A stretch of DNA of 64,000 bases from Actinostola sp. cb2023 (lineage: Eukaryota; Cnidaria; Anthozoa; Actiniaria; Actinostolidae). The stretch lies in contig JAUJYZ010000431.1 of assembly GCA_033675265.1 (NCBI GenBank), positions 263,001 through 327,000 of the forward strand. The letters are read 5' to 3'. The translations under genes and the position numbers were made by a program. Shown here piece by piece: positions 24,055 through 37,117 of this stretch; position 1 is the first letter of the stretch; each line of letters begins with the position of its first letter. Under the pieces are notes generated by a model. The model was not told the origin of the DNA. It worked only from the letters and a program-made list of their open reading frames with translations, and made no database searches.

Positions 24055-26109
24055 TTATGCAAATACTGGTCGTAGAAGCTCATCATCAGAGTCATTCTCG
24101 TCGTCATTAGCAGCAGTGTTTTCATCTGATGGTTCAGGGCCATTAATGACATTACTCTGTTGTGCAGCAATGGGCACGGTCTGTCCAAGAAGTGATGTGA
24201 TACCTCGGATAACTGGAACAACGTCGTACACTCTCGCTGTGCGACACAATGGACACTTTGAACGTGATAATGTTGAGCTTATCCATTGCTCAGTACATGG
24301 TATGCATCCAATGAACCCATAGCATACAGAGCAGCTTGCCGCTGGGAAGTGGGCAGTTGACAGACATATGGTACACCTCATGATTTCAGCTATTGTCTCT
24401 TTAGCTAAAGGAATAGTGTTGCTTGCGGACACTGTGGATGGGTCATCTGACTCCAAGCTCTGGTTAATAGATGGTTCACCAATCATTCTTCGTAACTCTT
24501 CAATAACATCACTTCCTCTACCACCGCGTTTCTTGCTTTGTCGTTTTAAATTGTTAACTTCAGCTTTCTTACAAACGTACACCTTGCGTGCAGTTTTCCA
24601 AAATTGGGCCCCTTGAAAATACAGAAATAAATAACAAATGAGAACATAGATTCTCGCGATAAAATAACAATCAATTAACTTAACAGTAAAACTCGATTGT
24701 CTCAAAAAACCCGCTATTTCGAACACACCTATTTCCCGAACGATTTCTTAAAATAGCTGGGCTCGATGTTTATTTCAACCAATCACAGCACATCATTCCC
24801 ACGGTAGGGAATATCTTTGACAGATTACTCACAAATTTACTGAAATTATGTATAGTTTTGTGTAAAAGCAAATGAAAAACTCACAATAATATTTTCCTTT
24901 TGTATTTCTTAGTCGGTGTGTCTTAGAATTAATAAAGACGAACCCAGTAGTAATACCGCCGATTCCGATGAAACGCGACCACCTAGACGTTGATTTGATG
25001 GTTTGTAGTTTGCATTAGGTGGACGTCAATCACATGTGAATCATCGAAGTATGAATAGTTTTCGCTCAATAATTCAATTGTATCGTTTATTAGCCATTTC
25101 CTACAACACTAAACCAATATGAAAGTTATTCTAGCACGTTAGAGCTTAATCTACATTCCGTAATTCCGCCTAAAGCAATGTACAAACTCAATCCTCAAAG
25201 TCTAAGTGGTCGCGTTTCATCACTGAATCGGCGGTAATCGTATGCAAATATATGGGCCATATAAACTTGCCCGCGACTGAATTTTTACAAATCTTGAAAA
25301 TGCTCGAGGCCTCGGGAATACTCTGATAACATTGAGGTATCAGTTCTAAAAATGTCGTCTATAGTCCGACAAACTTTCTCTACTTTACATAGTACTATGT
25401 GTATACAAACAAGTCAAATATAAAGAAGAACTGGCTCCTCCTCCTCCTCCTCACGCATAAAATAATATAATATTTTCTCGTTGGAAAAGTTGGTTAAATC
25501 AGATATGATATGACTGTTATTGCACGTACCTTTGGTCATTTCACACGAGACTACAGGTAGCAACTTGGAATCCAACATTCCTATTTCGAAACCTAGCTGT
25601 TGCTTGAGCTGCTCGCTGATTAACTCGACTGTGGAAGATTCTTCGTTCAACATAAGGTGGATTTGGTAGTTTTCAGTTATGTTCCCATAAGCGTCAATGC
25701 TTACAACAATGAAACCTTTTTTCCATGCACTGTTTGTCTTGGCCTGCATTGTAAATTTCGGTCTCTTCAACTGCAACTGTCCTGGAGGAGGATTTAATCT
25801 TCCGCGATCGTTGCTTTGGTAGGACATTGCGATCCCAAGACTTTGGCTTTGTGGACTTTGTTGACTGTGGACTGCTGGAGTGTACTGAGTGTCAATCGGA
25901 TCTCCATTCACGATGTACCGTTTTCTACAGTCTACAGCAAATAATCCCGTTTCGTTCGGGAATGCGACCTCATTATTTTCTTCAGACTGCAAGTATAATC
26001 TTTGCTGGTTAAGGCGAAATAAAATACCGAGATTGGTTATATTAATGGCCGATTCCCTCAACATGACAGTGCGCGAGTGATCAGCATCCGATACACGTAC
26101 CAACGCCAT
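24055..26109 (-). CDS. RING-like finger protein of transposon A
   Basis: Two exons, 26109-25530 and 24611-24055, joined in phase 1 (AAAG/GTACGT donor), give an open frame of 378 aa. I chose the start MALVRV because D's homologue starts MALVNV at the same point. The N-terminal ~190 residues form a domain shared with D (RLNPPPGQ, LKRPKFT, a run ending LDSKLLPVVSCEMTKG). Exon 2 opens with GAQFWKTARKVYV, then a basic KKRGGR patch, and the finger at about residues 285-330: CTICLSTAHFP, then CSVCYGFIGCIPC, EQW and CPLCRT. The His usual at the fourth zinc position is absent. The C-terminus is an acidic Asp/Glu tail. It is probably a ubiquitin-ligase-like or protein-binding accessory factor of the transposon; its function is unknown. 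The 918-bp intron contains a MITE. Confidence 0.7.
24953..25236. repeat. MITE in the intron of A's RING gene
   Basis: Inverted ends: CCGCCGATTCCGATGAAACG at the left, and at the right a sequence whose complement reads CCGCCGATTCAGTGATGAAACG, both continuing into CGACCAC. TA flanks each end. Length is about 285 bp, with no coding. It is a non-autonomous DNA element of unassigned family. Confidence 0.65.
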
Positions 26110-26681
26110 GACCCAGTTGTGTGGGGCCTCGTGGCGGTTCACCTTGAAAATACCTGGAATTACGTCATCAACTATGGACACAAATTTTGGCGGGAGATCT
26201 CAAGAAGATAACGGCTCAAAACACTCTGTGTTTCACTCACTCATCGTTGAGACAGTGAATTTCATTTCCTGTTCTTATTCAAAAGGTAGTAGATACAAGT
26301 TAAAAAAAAGAACAATATCGATTTGCAAAGTAAAAATAATTACGATTAAATTATGTGTCATCAAGTGCTACAACTATTTACTAGTATATTAAATGCGTTT
26401 GATTTCTTCTTTCTTCACTCGCGATCAGGATTTTCCTGGCTATTTTAAGTTAAAAAAAGTTAAACTGCTAAAAAAAAATATTACACATTTACTGTAATTT
26501 ATTATGCGCAGTTCAATGTCAACCTTTTCCCTCGTAAAATAAAATTGTCAAATCAAATCAAACCTCGACTTGGAACGAGTCTCTTTGTCCAAGTGTCCGT
26601 ATTAACCAAGCTGTCAGAAACAAAGCATATTTTATTGATATCAAGTGAAGACTAGTGTCCGATAATATAAGGTTGATTAAT
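26110..26681. other. 5' flank of A's RING gene, no gene
   Basis: Presumed promoter and upstream region of the leftward RING gene inside transposon A. No other feature recognised; A/T-rich with several homopolymer runs. Confidence 0.4.
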
Positions 26682-27239
26682 GGAGCGGTCATTATTTATG
26701 CGGGTGGGGTAGGGGGTGGGTGATTTCTTGCTTCAAATTCTTAAATTTTCGTAACCCTCCCGTGGCTAAAAATGTTTTAAATAACCCCTCCTTCTGGGGT
26801 TTGACAAAAAACGTAACCCCTCCTCCTTGATAACTAGACGTCTACACCAAATATGATGAATGCTGAATATAACTTCACTTCAATCTGGTCGGCTGGCAAC
26901 AACCTGGCGTAGCAGATTTTTATAAACATATAACCTTTTGTTAAAACGGAAGCAATTTCTCATCAAGGAAATGCCTTTTTGTGATGAATAATATCAATAA
27001 AATCGATTTATCTTTGAAAAATGCTGTAGATACCTAGTAATGACTGATCTACTCCCAATGTAACAACATGTTAAAAGTATTTCTCTTACTGCTTTATTTT
27101 TTCTATTGACCCCTCTTTCAATTGCCCAGGAAAATAAGTAACCCCTCCTTCAGAAACCTCCAAATTTTTATAAAAATAACTAACGCCTCCTCAAAATCAC
27201 CCATGCACCCCTACCCCACCATAAATAATGACCGGCTCC
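26682..27239. repeat. 558-bp MITE with GGAGC(C)GGTCATTATTTATG ends
   Basis: The left end GGAGCGGTCATTATTTATG and the complement of the right end (GGAGCCGGTCATTATTTATGG) match, and both continue into GGTGGGGTAGGGG. Internally it is rich in AACCCCTCC phrases, also in opposed orientation. No coding content. It is inserted between the RING gene promoter and the right TIR of transposon A. Confidence 0.75.
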
Positions 27240-27392
27240 CTAAGTATGGCACTCGAGACAAAAATAAGTGTCCGTTGTCCATATGAACCGTTGTTCATAT
27301 TAACCATTTTGTTGTGACAAAAACAACTGTCCACAATATGTGGGTGTCCGTTTTAAGCAGGTGTCTGTAAAGCGGAGTTCCATGGTATTGTT

Positions 27393-27397
<5 letters not shown>

Positions 27398-27451
<54 letters not shown>
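27398..27451. repeat. (TC)n microsatellite
   Basis: About 27 uninterrupted CT/TC dinucleotides. Open frames encoding Ser-Leu and Arg-Glu strings on the two strands are artefacts of it. Confidence 0.95.
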
Positions 27452-27454
<3 letters not shown>

Positions 27455-28327
27455 TCTTTGTTAGAAAGTGGGAAAGAGAAATCTACATCATGTGTAACGT
27501 ACTGGTTTTTGCGCGCTTCACTCGCGCGCCAAGTCATTAAATTATACTGTTTTCTATTTTTGAAATCTGAGTGAAAATTTGAAAACCGTAATAGATATTT
27601 CAATATTTAAATCAGTTTGCTACAGACAAAAAGAGGATCATTTTTTACGTCTAAGTCCGTGTAACACTTCCTAATTGAAATTTTAATTTGTAGTACATAA
27701 AACGAAATTCAAATTTAGGATGACATTTAATAATATCTGACTTTGAAAAAGGTAATTCACAATTCAAAAATTCGCAAATAAGCTAAAACTCCATTTTGAA
27801 CTTTAATCTTGAAAAAGCAAAATTATCAAATATGATGTTGCAAATTTCAATTTCACATTTTCAATTTGGAAAACAAAAATTCAAAATTCAAAATTGTGTT
27901 GACTTTTAATTTTGAAATGTTTACTTCCAAAGATAAATTTTGTTTCGACGTTGAAGATCAGTGTACCACCTGGCCAAACTGAACTTACATTTTAGGATTT
28001 CTGAATTTTGAAATTATTTTCTGAAATTTGAAATTATTTTCTGAATTTTGAAATTATTTTCTGAATTTTGAAATTATTTTCCGAATTGGGAAATAAATTT
28101 CTGAATTTGGAAATTATTTCTGATATTGAATTTGGAAATTATTTTCTAAATTTGGAAATTATCGAGCTTCGATTTTGTTTTTGGAACTCTCGGTAATGTA
28201 CGTGGGATTCTGATTTAGAGATTTTAGGGGATCCGCTTCCGAAATGTTTCAACCTCACTATCATGCATGTTCATTCGATGTTGCCAGGTTACCTTTTTCT
28301 CAAAGAACGGCCATTTTAACTGACAAT

Positions 28328-31300
28328 ATGAACCTTGACGAATTGGTCGAAGAAACGTTCATCAAAAGCCTCATTGAGAGGAAATGTTCCTACGAGGCAA
28401 TCAGCAAGAGGATTCAACAAATGTTTCCTGGTGAGCAATACGAATACGATGGCATGAGATGCATGCATAACTGACGTTTACTAACTTTTGTTATGTGTGT
28501 ACTGACATAAAAGGAGAAAGACTAGGAATAAGTGCTAGAAGTGTGCGGAGGTACTGCACAGAAAGGGACTTAAACCCTAAGAGCTTGTGTTGGGTTCCAG
28601 ATGACTCACTGAAAGGAATGATCCAAGCAAATGTCAGACAGGTATTAACATTTGATATTTAATAGATATACACCTATTCTTCGTTTGCAACCACGTGGTA
28701 TTTGGCGGATTACGGGTCGATTTTAATTTATACGGCTGTTCTCAAATTTCGAAATATTATTTCCTTTGCCAAATAAAATAAAATGCTTATGAGCTTGTAG
28801 AGCTATCAAAATAACAACTCTGGGCCAAAATTTAGAGCACAAGAGCATTTCTTTACCGAGCTATGGGCGAACGAATTTCCAAATATTCCAGTGTGTTTGT
28901 ATAGCGGCGCCATGTTGGAAGACAACTGGATGTCTTCCAACATGGCGGCCAAAATTTCAAAAAAATAATTCCAGCTTAGAGTTGATATACATCACTTAAT
29001 TTCACTATAAATAGAACTTATAAACATGTATAAAACTAAAGACATTTAATTTGGTACAAATTTGTTGTTTTCCACGACTTTTCAGAGACGTGACTAGCGT
29101 TTGGTAAGAGTTGCGTAACACAATTCAAACTTCGAAAACTCGGCCACAAAACATCGAGCCCATCTGAACATTTCTACAATAATTCATATCACAATTCTCT
29201 AAAACACCGCCAAGAATCAAGTTGATAGGATTCATAACTAAATTTTAGAATTTTTCTAATTAATTCTCAAGGGGAAGTGACGTCAAGTGCAAACGAAGAA
29301 TTCCAAAAATCGTTGTCCCCGCCGAAAGCAACAAGCAAGAAGCTGACGACCGCAAAGGGCATTGGGACTTTCTCCTTATTCATTTATTCATCCGTAGACA
29401 TTTTGACAACATGCATTTTCAAATGGCCGAATAGTTCCAAATGATTACTATTCAACGCTCGTAGTCGTAGGGATAACTTCTCAAGTATCACGGATAAATT
29501 AATTAATTAATTAGGAGATTCCCAAAGTCCTTTGCGGTCGTCAGCTTCTTGCTTGTTGCTTTCGGCGCGGACAACGATTTTTGGAATAGGTGTATATAAA
29601 TCCCCCTATCAACATTAACTAATTAAACTTGATTCATATATATTCATTGTAAATTAAAACCATCTTCATCGGCATCTAGTGTCTGGCATGAGTTTATGCT
29701 ATACTTACTATTAACAGTCAGTAAAACAACAGAGCATTCTAAGACTGACTAGCCTTATTTTGGTGTATTTCCGTCCAGCTCCTTGGGAATTTGATATTTG
29801 CATCTCAAACTCACATAGCGTATATTATAGCATACAAGATGTATATAGCGTTATGTTTTAATCATCGGCTCAAAGGGAGAGCACTTTGTAATTAATTTTA
29901 ATTTTAGTGATTTTGATTCCGTGTCTAAATAAAGTTCATTCATTCATTCATTCATTCATTCATAGTGACATCATTTTCTCATTTGGTTAAATCAACAGTA
30001 TGGTCATTCCTACGGCCGTCGAATGATGCAAGGAACACTCCGATATCAATTGAATAAAAACAGCCAGCAAATTTATGAAATAAGTCAACGACGAATAGCA
30101 AAAGTGCTACAAGAAGTCGCTCCTCGTGCTTATGAGCAAAGAACCCATGACCTATTGGATAGGACAAACCCTATACCTTACCACGCCCCATACTTTGGCT
30201 ACAAAGTACACATGGATCAAAACGAAAAGTTAGCTCAGTCGTTTGGTGTCACTCATGTTCATGCTTTAGATGGTTGTAGCAGAATGATCCTTGGTTTCTT
30301 AACAATCCCCAAAAAGAATCCTATCCTTATTTACCAATATTTGTTTCGGTAAGACATTTAAAACATTAATGGAAAGAGCCAACGTTCTTTTTGGTCAGCA
30401 TCGACCAGGAGTAACGTGGCTCTGGGAATGAGATTGGTGATGTACATGCTTGCCTCTCGAGTATACCGACTCTACCTTTCACAGAGTTGTGTTTATAAAT
30501 ATGTGACTATTTTATATATATATTGCCATGCTTAGTTAATAAATACAGTGGTGTCGCTGTCCTCTGATCAAGTTCAGTCATGCAATCAGCGTGAACGTTG
30601 CCGCGGTTTCTCGAAGATTCTATAATTCGTAATATCAGTTTTTACCCAATAATTCCTCATAATATGTAATACCTCTGGTTTACTTTCCTATCATTGCAGA
30701 CCACTCCTTCTTGAATATGGACTTTTTGAACAACTCCGCGTGGATCACGGAACAGAATTTTGCCTGTGTATTTTCGTCCAGGAACTCTTAAAGAATTACC
30801 GATACGACCAAAGTAGGGAACCTTGGAAACAAACTACGTCAACTAAGAATTACCGAGCAGAGAGAATGTGGCCAGAGGAAAATCAAAGAGTCAACTATCC
30901 TTTGAAAAGGGCCCTCTGTCTATTAGTAGAGCAGGATGTAGTAAATATGGACGACCCCCTCGTTGTATTTGCGGTATCATGGGTAACAATACATGTTAGC
31001 AAGGTTGGATCGGAGAACATGATAAATTCTTGGAATTACCATCGAATTCCAGGTATCTCATAGCTATATAGTAAGCATTCATTTTTATTGATAGCAGCTT
31101 AATTTTAAGCCAGTATTTTTATTTTCGAAGGTCAAAAAGGGTGTGTCCCCATGGAAAAAATGAACGAGACCAACAAGGCTGTCCATTTACCTCACCATTT
31201 GATTCCTACTACGTCAGAGTTGGTTCGCATGTATGAAGAAAGAGGTGGAAAGCTCAGTACTGACCCAAGTGTCGGTTATGACCCAATTGTCCAATTTCAA

Positions 31301-31453
31301 GATTTACAAGATTCCAGAGAGCATATGTTTTATTCAAAAAACCCATCTTTTGAAAAAATATTTTCAGATGTCGTACATGGTGATGTGCACACATTTGTTG
31401 CTGCAATTCAAAGCTTTATTGAAATCACATTGATGCTATCAGCCAGTAGATAA
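28328..31453 (+). CDS. Integrase-like DDE transposase of B (open)
   Basis: Exons 28328-28430, 28514-28641, 29999-30348, 30700-31052 and 31131-31453 join to an open frame of 418 aa. Exons 1-2 give an HTH (LVEETFIKSLIERK, SARSVRRYC). Exon 3 has the HTH_21-like YGHSYGRRMMQG and HMDQNEKLAQ (first catalytic Asp) followed by LDGCSRMI. Exon 4 has LRVDHGTEF (second Asp) and ERMWPEENQRVNYP (Glu), 43 residues apart. The C-terminal domain contains SELVRMYEERGGKL and a helix-rich end. Compared with A, C and D, B has an extra intron inside the HTH and lacks the intron between the second Asp and the Glu. The product presumably binds the TIRs and performs transposition in the nucleus. Intron 2 (1.36 kb) is swollen by repeats. 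Confidence 0.8.
29299..29587. repeat. Inverted-repeat MITE in intron 2 of B integrase
   Basis: ATTCCAAAAATCGTTGTCC...GCCGAAAGCAACAAGCAAGA at the left is matched by its complement ending at about 29587, with arms of about 70 bp. The centre holds TTAATTAATTAATT. No coding. Confidence 0.7.
29630..29963. repeat. Possible retroposon 3' tail ending (ATTC)n
   Basis: Non-coding sequence ends in AATAAAGTTCATTC followed by about seven ATTC units (29934-29963), the way many CR1/L2-related LINEs and SINEs end. It lies just upstream of B integrase exon 3. The family is not determined. Confidence 0.35.
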
Positions 31454-32117
31454 CCTTCGCACAAGTGAAACAAAATGTGATACATGCAGTTGTATACAGA
31501 TATATAAAAGGTTTTCTAATCCCTTCTCCCAGAATTAATCTAACTTTGGTAAGAGCTAAAGACTGACAAGCAAACAGTCACGTATATTAAGTATATTCAT
31601 ACATAACACAACACTTTTTCACAGCATTTAGTTCCTCTCCAAGCTATATGACATGTTACTCAAACCTAAACTTGAAACCTAAAATTTCAACAAAGAAATG
31701 CCAGATAATGAATCAAAAAGCTGGCTGCATCAGCATAGCATCATCATCATCATCATCATCATTATCACAGTCAGCTGTAATTTCTGCTTCCTTCAAAGCA
31801 GATTTCTGGTTGATATCAGCGACATCAAGGTGCTCTGCTAGTCCACTCACAAGCAGAGGTTTCCTTGTATCCTTTTCTGGAAGCTGCTCTCTACATAAGG
31901 GACAATCATTCAATTTTGAGGAGCAGAGGAAACACCCAATTAACTGTCCACAGCCACTGATACAAAAGTACATGGCTGGAGAACAAACAGCCTGGCACAC
32001 TACACACTTGAACACCTCCTTTATCTTTTTGGATCTTTTGCCTTCGTCTAGGGAGTCTTTAATTTCTGAAAACATTTCTCGTATCTCCCATTCATGTAGC
32101 TCAGTGGTTTTTGGACC

Positions 32118-33799
32118 CTAAAATCAATAAAAATCAATAAATTTATAACCTTAATTAATAATTATCGTATTAGTTCAAATTATTACCACCCCGCTTGCAA
32201 CAACACTTTTGTTGCACGACTTTGTTGCATGAAGTAGAAGCTCTTTTTACTCTCCGCATCAAAGAAAATTTGTTACACTCGGGGTAGTAATACGAGCCGA
32301 GCAACATTCGCTCTATCACTTGCAACGCAGCATGCAACAAGTGGCACGCTTTTGTTGCTCATATTACCCGCACCTTTAACCAATCCAATCGTCTTTTATC
32401 AAGTGTACTTTTTATCGCAGAACTTTAATTTCGCGGTTTAAAAAAATCGCTAAAGTTAAAACTAGTCGTTTCTGGTAGAAAGTGAAGTGCTGCGAGTTGT
32501 GCACTGCCGTACAGTACATGGTAACACATAAAAGTGAAATGTAGCTTTCAATGCATACATGTGGCTGTCCCTTAATTTTCAGCAAAGTGCATTAATTGTA
32601 AAATAAAATAATAAAAATGTGGTATAATAATAATAATAACTTTATTACTGTGTGTCATGTGTTCTAGCTTACAAGAAACCTATTTCCCTCCCATATATCT
32701 ACTGATTCTCATTCCCACCCTTGTACCATTGTTCCCATCCCACATCTCCATTGATTCTCATTCCCATCGCGGTCACATTGTTCCATTCCATGTCTCTATT
32801 AATTATCATTCCCACCCGCTATAATAATCTGGTCATGGACAGACAGCTATAGACATGTACCAGCACTAAAAGCATGCAATACTTTGCACTATTTATGTTA
32901 TACGCTTGTAATAGTTTGTACTCTACTGATATGCAGTATTAAATTAATACAAATATGGATTCAATGAAATAGAGAATTGTGTTTGGTGTATATTATATAC
33001 AATGTTACTGGCCAGATATCAGGAAAGATGTCGAAGCCTCATAGCACACTTGTAGAAGATAAAAGTACATCAGGATGGATCGTATAATTTGATTCAGTAG
33101 TTGCCTCAATGCCAATGGCATGGGCCGGATTGGTTTGACGAAGACCAACGAGCTCGATCAGGTAGATACATGGAGATACATGTAGGTCAGCGACAGCATC
33201 GGGGATACTATTAAACTCAACTGTGTCTTTCAAAAGCATTCAAGTACATGCTGTCTCCTTCGGTAAACCGGCTCTGATCGACTGTAGAAGTATAAACTTA
33301 AGCTTATGTACTTCATTGTGGATACTGGATGTGACTTCATTGTGGATACTGGACGTGACTGAGTCTGAGCACTGAAAACTCATAAAAGAACATTGTCTTC
33401 CCCTTGAAATGTCACTAAATTGTTCATGACCCTGACGAATGCTTCCAACAATGAATAAAGTTGCATATGACATAATAGATTTGTAGAAAACAAACACTTT
33501 CCTGGCTTGAATCAGCGAAAAATAAACGATACTCCAACCAGTATAAATATAATCGATTGAACGTGTTGTGAGTGTGCGCTGATCAAAAGTACCGTGGCTC
33601 ACAAATCATCTCCATCCACACACACACAAACACACAAACCCACAAACTCCGTGAAATGCAGTCTCGACTCTCGCCGCATCCACATAAGTGCCCAGATCCC
33701 ACACGACCACACATGACACAGGAACTCCGTCACGATTAGTTTCGCTGCTCGCCTGGAGGCTCGCAGCAATTATCATATTAATAAACTAAAAGTATACAC
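32118..33799. other. Long intron of B's RING gene
   Basis: No coding. Around 32185-32390 AACAACACTTTTGTTGC-type phrases occur in both orientations. 33305-33360 has a short direct repeat (TTCATTGTGGATACTGGA twice). 32625-32640 is an (ATA)n tract. Confidence 0.4.
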
Positions 33800-33928
33800 T
33801 TTCAATCCACACTTCATCATTTTGTGTTCCCATTCCATTAATGGCAAACCAAGCATTTGGTTGCCACTTGCGGTATGCTTCTTCTGCCATGGCTCTAAAT
33901 TTGCGCTGAGATGACCAGAACTCTAGCT

Positions 33929-35279
33929 CTGTGTGTAGAAGAAATAGAAATATCAGTTGGGCCGGGTGATTGTCAAATTTGATTTGCTCACAACAATTTG
34001 ACTGGAAATCACGTGTAGGTTAAATTTGTTGTTGTATGTCTGTAAATGTCGAGAATCTCAAATCAGTTGTGAAAAATTGAATTTGTTTTTGATTTCACCA
34101 AAACACACCTAGTTGGGGGGACCTATATTTCAGAAAACAATTTAACAATATTTAACAATACCATTGTCATTACTGTTGTTGATGGCTTCTGGATAGAAGC
34201 TGAAATATATTCAGTATTAAAAACCAAATGTTACAAACTCTTCTCGTTACATCATTTATATTAGCCATTAACAAAACGAACAGGGGACTGGGAACGAGTT
34301 TATTATAATTAATGCAATTACGATTTGAGCGAATTCTGTCGGAATTATAAGCTTTTGAAATTTTGTTGTCCATCTAAAATTTTACAGTGAATGTATGGTT
34401 CGGATGGACAGCATCAAAAATTTACAGAGTTTGTAGGTGAAAATAGACATATTTGGTGCCCTCTAGCATCGTCAATATTAAGCCGAAGTTCACCCATTTT
34501 TGCTGTTTCTTATTTAATTATTAGTTTTACGGACTTGGTCCCAGTTACCAAAAATTATATTAATTTCTTATGCTATTGATATTCATGCCGTAATTCGGAC
34601 GTTTATTTATAATCAATAGTCAGTCATTAGCCGTGAAAGTCACTTTTGGCGGGAAAAGAATGAGGCGGGAAAACTGCGAAACACATGCACATGGTACTCA
34701 ATCTCGTGACTATTTTCAGATTCGCCACTTGAGCCGGACAGACTGTACTTTACATCTCGAGAAATGAGTTTTCACCGTATTAAGAACTTTAATTCGCGAA
34801 CCGACATATTTTAATCAACACGGTGCTCAGAATACAAAATACGCAGTTTTCCGCGGGAAACTCTATATGGTTTTATTGACATGGCCTGTGAAACTTTGTT
34901 TTCAAACTATAGACTGCACGCCGTAAACGACACTAAGTGGCGAGACAAGCAATCGTTATATATGAATCTGCCCGCCTTGATTAGCGTTGCTACGAAAAAA
35001 AATCCCACGCTCAACGCTTGGAAGTAGCCGTTTCATTAGCCGCATAGCTTGCTTGAATGGATAGTTGCAAGACTTGTAGATTTCAAGATCATCAAAAAGC
35101 CCTAAAATACTTCGGCCGGTTCCCAGAGAAGTTTATATATCAGTGATTTATCGATAAAACGACTATTTAAGCTTTAAAAAATCGAAACGGATGTAAATGA
35201 TTGGAGTACAGTATTAAAGACCACCACTTACTAACATACAAGTTTATATTATTACTGTAGTGAGAGAAAAAAAACTTAC
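33929..35279. other. Intron of B's RING gene, nothing recognised
   Basis: 1.35 kb between the exon encoding LEFWSSQ and the exon ending TQTK. No coding sequence or clear inverted repeat recognised. Confidence 0.4.
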
Positions 35280-36594
35280 TTTTGGTCTGTGTGGAATCCA
35301 TGATTGGCTTTCCTTTAACATCAAGAATGGTCATTCGAACTACCTCTCCTTGCTGCCTTAACTCCTGTTCCACAGCACTACATATCACATGGGTGGAGAG
35401 ACTGCCAAAGGCCTCGGCCAAGTTAGTGAGGTTGAGACAAATCGGAAAAACGTCTTCGATTTTGCCAGACTCGTCTACCGTTGAATAAAATATGTCTTTG
35501 ACGATTTCTTGTGCCTTTGCCTTTTTCTTCACTTTAAGGAAAGAAAGTCCTGGTGCAGGACGCTTGCCAAGGCCTTGCATCGAGGCAGGGGATGCCAGTG
35601 CAGTAAATCCGGACGTAAATCCGCGGTCATAGGAGGTAGATGGCGCCGGCAGGTATTGTTGCAATGGTCGAGGACGTGCTAGAGCGCTGCGGGTACAAAA
35701 TATACTTGGTTTAGTACAAACGATCACACACTTAAATTTGACACAGTTATGTACCTGGAGCTTCCTGCAACATTTTGTTGGTCATCTTCGAAGCCGAAGG
35801 CTATGATCTCAGCTCGTGTGTGTTCCCGTGGGCACAAAAAAGTGACCACTTGTGTGAGCCCATATGCTCTCATGTTTACCATTTCTCCATATTTTGAGGT
35901 GCAATCCATTGGATTGAACCCCAAAATATGTGGAAATGGTATTTTTTGTGATTAAGGCCGGTTGCAATCCGAGGGATTTACCCTCGAATTCAACTACGAC
36001 AACTGACTGCATCGCCATACCGGTTCAGATGATCTGGAACCTTCCACTTTATAGGCCATGTGATATTCGTTTTCCCGCCGCCATATCACGTGACACAGTT
36101 CCAATGTCTACACGAGATCGAGGCTAAATAATTTCCGAATACAGAAACGTCTTTTCGAAAATGAAAGTTATGAAACGTAGAAGCACAAAGAAAGCAAACG
36201 AGAGGAATAATAATAATAATTAGAGAACATTAAATGCAAAACATATACTTGGCCAGGTGTAGCACAGATTGTTGAAGAGCACCCAAGGGGGAAGGAGTGA
36301 TACGGTACGGCGGTAACTGATTCACCCCTCCCCAGTGGGGCTCTCTTTGTTAGCCGTTACGCTCGACCAATCACAGTTCTCTGTTCCCACGGTCTGTTGT
36401 CGAGCCTGTACTTTACGTTTGCCTGATCTGATCATTCAGTTTACCAAATTTACACTGAATTATCGAGAGGGTGTATAATGGCGAGAACTGGTTTTTGCAG
36501 ACTAAAAACAGTGATTTATATTGTCAGAAATGCAAAGGGAACAAATACTTGATCGTTTTTCATGACTCCAGCGTTTTGCGAAAAAGCGTGCAGT

Positions 36595-36796
36595 TGTTAC
36601 TTGTGTTCTTTACCTTCTTTTTGTTTGATTTTAGAATAATACTATAACTATGGTCAAATTTGAGAACAATCTTCTTTTACTTGCGTTGTGTTGTCATACT
36701 ACAGTAATCCGGACAGAGACCACAAAACATGTGCCCCGCCCCCTTATGTTACATTCTCCAGTTACTAAGCATCGAGTTACAAAACACTAGCTAACA
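36595..36796 (-). repeat. 3' LTR of H
   Basis: 202 bp, TGTTACTTGTG...CTAGCTAACA on the plus strand; 3' with respect to the minus-strand pol. Identical to the copy at 43242-43443. Confidence 0.92.
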
Positions 36797-37117
36797 CTCG
36801 CCCCTCCTAAAGAGATGTCATCCGTGACATTTGACAATGGTTTTTCTAAAACAATTTGTTTGTTACATACTTGTTGGTTCATTCTAGTTAACAATGAATA
36901 CACGTAATTAGATTCTTGGTAGGTTGATCAGGCCTTCCGATCTATTGTTCTTCTTGCTGTCCATGCTAACCAACTGATGTATGGGCTAGTTCTATAAACT
37001 GTTAATAATCATACATGACTGTTATGTAAAGGTGTAGAAACACCTGATGTTCTCAAACGTTTTTTAATACAATATATATAAAAATGATATAAGTGCTCAT
37101 TGTTCATTGTAGACTGC

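Larger units (their letters stand above)
21213..27653 (+). mobile_element. Transposon A: two-gene IS3-like DNA transposon, right end interrupted
   Basis: The left terminus is GGGTACGTGTAAAATCAGTG. The left TIR continues to about 21610, and its inner 80 bp (GATCCTCTTTTTGTCTGTAA...TTGCGGTTTTCAA) recurs inverted at about 27565-27653. The outer ~316 bp of the right TIR is absent, because transposon B begins at 27654 directly after ACGTCTA. Inside, an integrase gene runs rightward (21681-23669, frameshifted) and a RING-like gene runs leftward (26109-24055, open). The convergent two-gene plan is the same in B, C and D. Superfamily: the integrase resembles bacterial IS3-type enzymes and metazoan 'integrase core domain' proteins, so an IS3EU-like assignment is an inference. 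Confidence 0.75.
31713..36018 (-). pseudogene. RING-like finger gene of B, frameshifted in exon 1
   Basis: Exons on the minus strand: 36018 to about 35755 (MAMQSVVVVEF start), 35687-35280 (PAPGLSFLKVKKKAK, then LDVKGKPIMDSTQTK, matching D's LDSKFLPIVSCEMTK), 33928 to about 33800 (LEFWSSQRKF, matching AQFWKTARKV) and 32117-31713. The last exon carries the finger: CVVCQAV, then CGQLIGCFLC and CPLCREQ, and an acidic Asp run from an (ATC)n tract. In exon 1 the homologous reading changes frame near 35830 (GHFFVPTG, then REHTRAEIIAFGFEDD in the next frame) and meets a stop at 35809, so a normal product is not made unless this is a sequencing error. It has more introns (three) than A and D (one). 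The 3' end faces the integrase stop, 260 bp away. Confidence 0.65.

Noticed and set aside
27295..27603. Ser-Leu and Arg-Glu repeat frames
   Set aside because: Translation of a (TC)n microsatellite on its two strands.
28900..28950. Small hairpin (CATGTTGGAAGACA / TGTCTTCCAACATG) as a possible microRNA precursor
   Set aside because: The loop and arms are too short and the surrounding sequence does not fold further; likely a scrap of a MITE.
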